Shown: positions 63,281-64,000 of the stretch, piece after piece | Layout of the letters: the number at the start of each line of letters is the position of its first letter | Numbering within the stretch: position 1 is the first letter of the stretch | Source: Alteromonadaceae bacterium M269 | GTDB taxonomy: Bacteria > Pseudomonadota > Gammaproteobacteria > Enterobacterales > Alteromonadaceae | DNA: 64,000 bases | NCBI GenBank assembly: GCA_004353515.1 | Contig: SMNZ01000006.1 | Location: 186,001 to 250,000, forward strand | Direction: 5' to 3' | Made by a program: the position numbers and the translations under genes | The notes under the pieces: model-generated | What the model saw: only the letters and a program-made list of their open reading frames with translations | Database searches by the model: none | Told to the model about the DNA's origin: nothing

Positions 63281-64000
63281 GATTGCGGATTCACTATTGA
63301 TTGTGTCCTGGCTAAAACATCTAAACCTTGTTGCTTCAACCAATGTAATAAGTCGATGATGACCCAATTCTCAACGAGCTTGTCACCTTCTCTGCGATAG
63401 ACGTCTACCACTCTCATATCAGCCCTTGTGTCACTTCCGGGAAGTCCCAAAAAGCCACCTTTGGGAGAGTTTGTTAAATTCGGCCAGCCAAAGAACGCTG
63501 CATAGTTCCCCTCTGCAAATCGAGCAATATGACCATTAAAAACTTTGTCTTTTAGTCCTTGCCTGAATGGGTAGGAGTGCTGCTGCTGGTAACGTCTGAT
63601 TGTATAAGAAGCTCCTATACCAGCAGGGCCGTACCAAGCCATATTGTTGTGCCAACTCTTTTCGAGAACTGATGAGGGATAGTTGTCTTCGGCTGAGACA
63701 TTGAGCTTTGATAGATCATCAATAAAACTCTCAAGGATATCGAGCGTCTTTTGGGATTCTTCTGCGGCTTGAGGAGAGGTGATTATTCCATCATGGGTTT
63801 TAGGGCCAGGATAGATAAATGTATGGCCTGTTTCTAAAGGTAATGGGTTTATTCCTACTTGTCCCATAAGTTGAATGATGTCGCAGAAAAAGCCTGTTTG
63901 GACAATCTTCCCATTCTCTACCTGATTGAAATCGGCATATCTGAGCATAGCGACTTTGTTCGACTTGGGGATGCCTAACCAATCGTTGTCAAACAACCCC
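63277..64000 (-). CDS. NTF2/SnoaL-like ester-cyclase-type protein (partial)
   Basis: At least 240 residues remain in frame to the window edge with no start within it (the first codon seen as Met is TTG). The sequence contains NNMAWYGPAGIGASYTIRRY, HIARFAEGNYAAFFGWPN and WVIIDLLHWLKQQGLDVLART, typical of the double NTF2-like polyketide-cyclase/ester-cyclase family. The start lies beyond the window. Its position beside the aldolase gene suggests it takes part in the same pathway. Confidence 0.8.
   Translation of the reverse strand, partial: GLFDNDWLGIPKSNKVAMLRYADFNQVENGKIVQTGFFCDIIQLMGQVGINPLPLETGHTFIYPGPKTHDGIITSPQAAEESQKTLDILESFIDDLSKLNVSAEDNYPSSVLEKSWHNNMAWYGPAGIGASYTIRRYQQQHSYPFRQGLKDKVFNGHIARFAEGNYAAFFGWPNLTNSPKGGFLGLPGSDTRADMRVVDVYRREGDKLVENWVIIDLLHWLKQQGLDVLARTQSIVNPQS

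Noticed and set aside
1-64000. CRISPR arrays, tRNA or rRNA genes
   Set aside because: No regularly spaced repeats or recognisable tRNA/rRNA structures were seen on either strand.

Overview
The window looks like a chromosomal segment of a moderately AT-rich marine gammaproteobacterium, probably near Alteromonadales or Oceanospirillales. The evidence is the housekeeping order hemD-hemC, gmk-rpoZ-spoT-ridA-trmH and recG-rsmJ, two DUF3718 periplasmic proteins, a TonB-dependent receptor and several secreted hydrolases. This placement is inferred from gene content; no rRNA, tRNA or CRISPR array was seen.

Layout. 1-23.5 kb is mostly core: haem synthesis (hemD partial, hemC), a YHS protein, an esterase, the gmk/rpoZ/spoT/ridA/trmH block, two peroxiredoxins, a NIT-domain chemoreceptor, recG-rsmJ, small secreted proteins, and an ABC transporter with a DesK/DesR-like two-component system. 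That last operon is interrupted by a 267-bp MITE-like palindromic element (18563-18829). Type II NADH dehydrogenase and a HI0933-family flavoprotein follow.

23.8-43.1 kb is the most unusual part, an R-body (refractile body) island. It has four RebB-family proteins plus more distant RebB-like small proteins, two regulators (an XRE-STAND ATPase broken or switchable at an A9 tract, and a hybrid of a sigma54-type AAA+ core without GAFTGA joined to an AraC DNA-binding domain), an HNH protein, a DUF4157 (eCIS core) protein followed by two candidate effector genes, a LysM-GH18-like protein, an AAA+ ATPase and three tandem paralogues resembling the PatG C-terminal domain. Six intergenic regions share one promoter architecture: two TACCAATC-like direct repeats 21 bp apart (22 in one), then 19 bp (20 in one), then a -10 hexamer. 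This joins the whole island into one regulon, probably of the AraC-type hybrid. Terminator-like hairpins separate several of the units.

43.4-54.9 kb is a lipid/polyester-facing accessory region: a PETase-like secreted hydrolase, two divergent lipase-foldase-like proteins, an extra apolipoprotein N-acyltransferase, a periplasmic binding protein, a lipoprotein, a TerB-like protein, a class 2 lipase, a LysR regulator, YceI, a membrane protein and a DOPA-dioxygenase-like protein.

54.9-64 kb is a catabolic cluster: TonB-dependent receptor, double-cupin dioxygenase-like protein, SDR, HisD-like dehydrogenase, LacI regulator, alpha/beta hydrolase, HpcH/HpaI aldolase and an NTF2-like protein cut by the window end. 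A 14-bp near-palindrome repeated exactly upstream of the receptor and in the SDR/HisD divergent region is a good candidate for the LacI-family operator.
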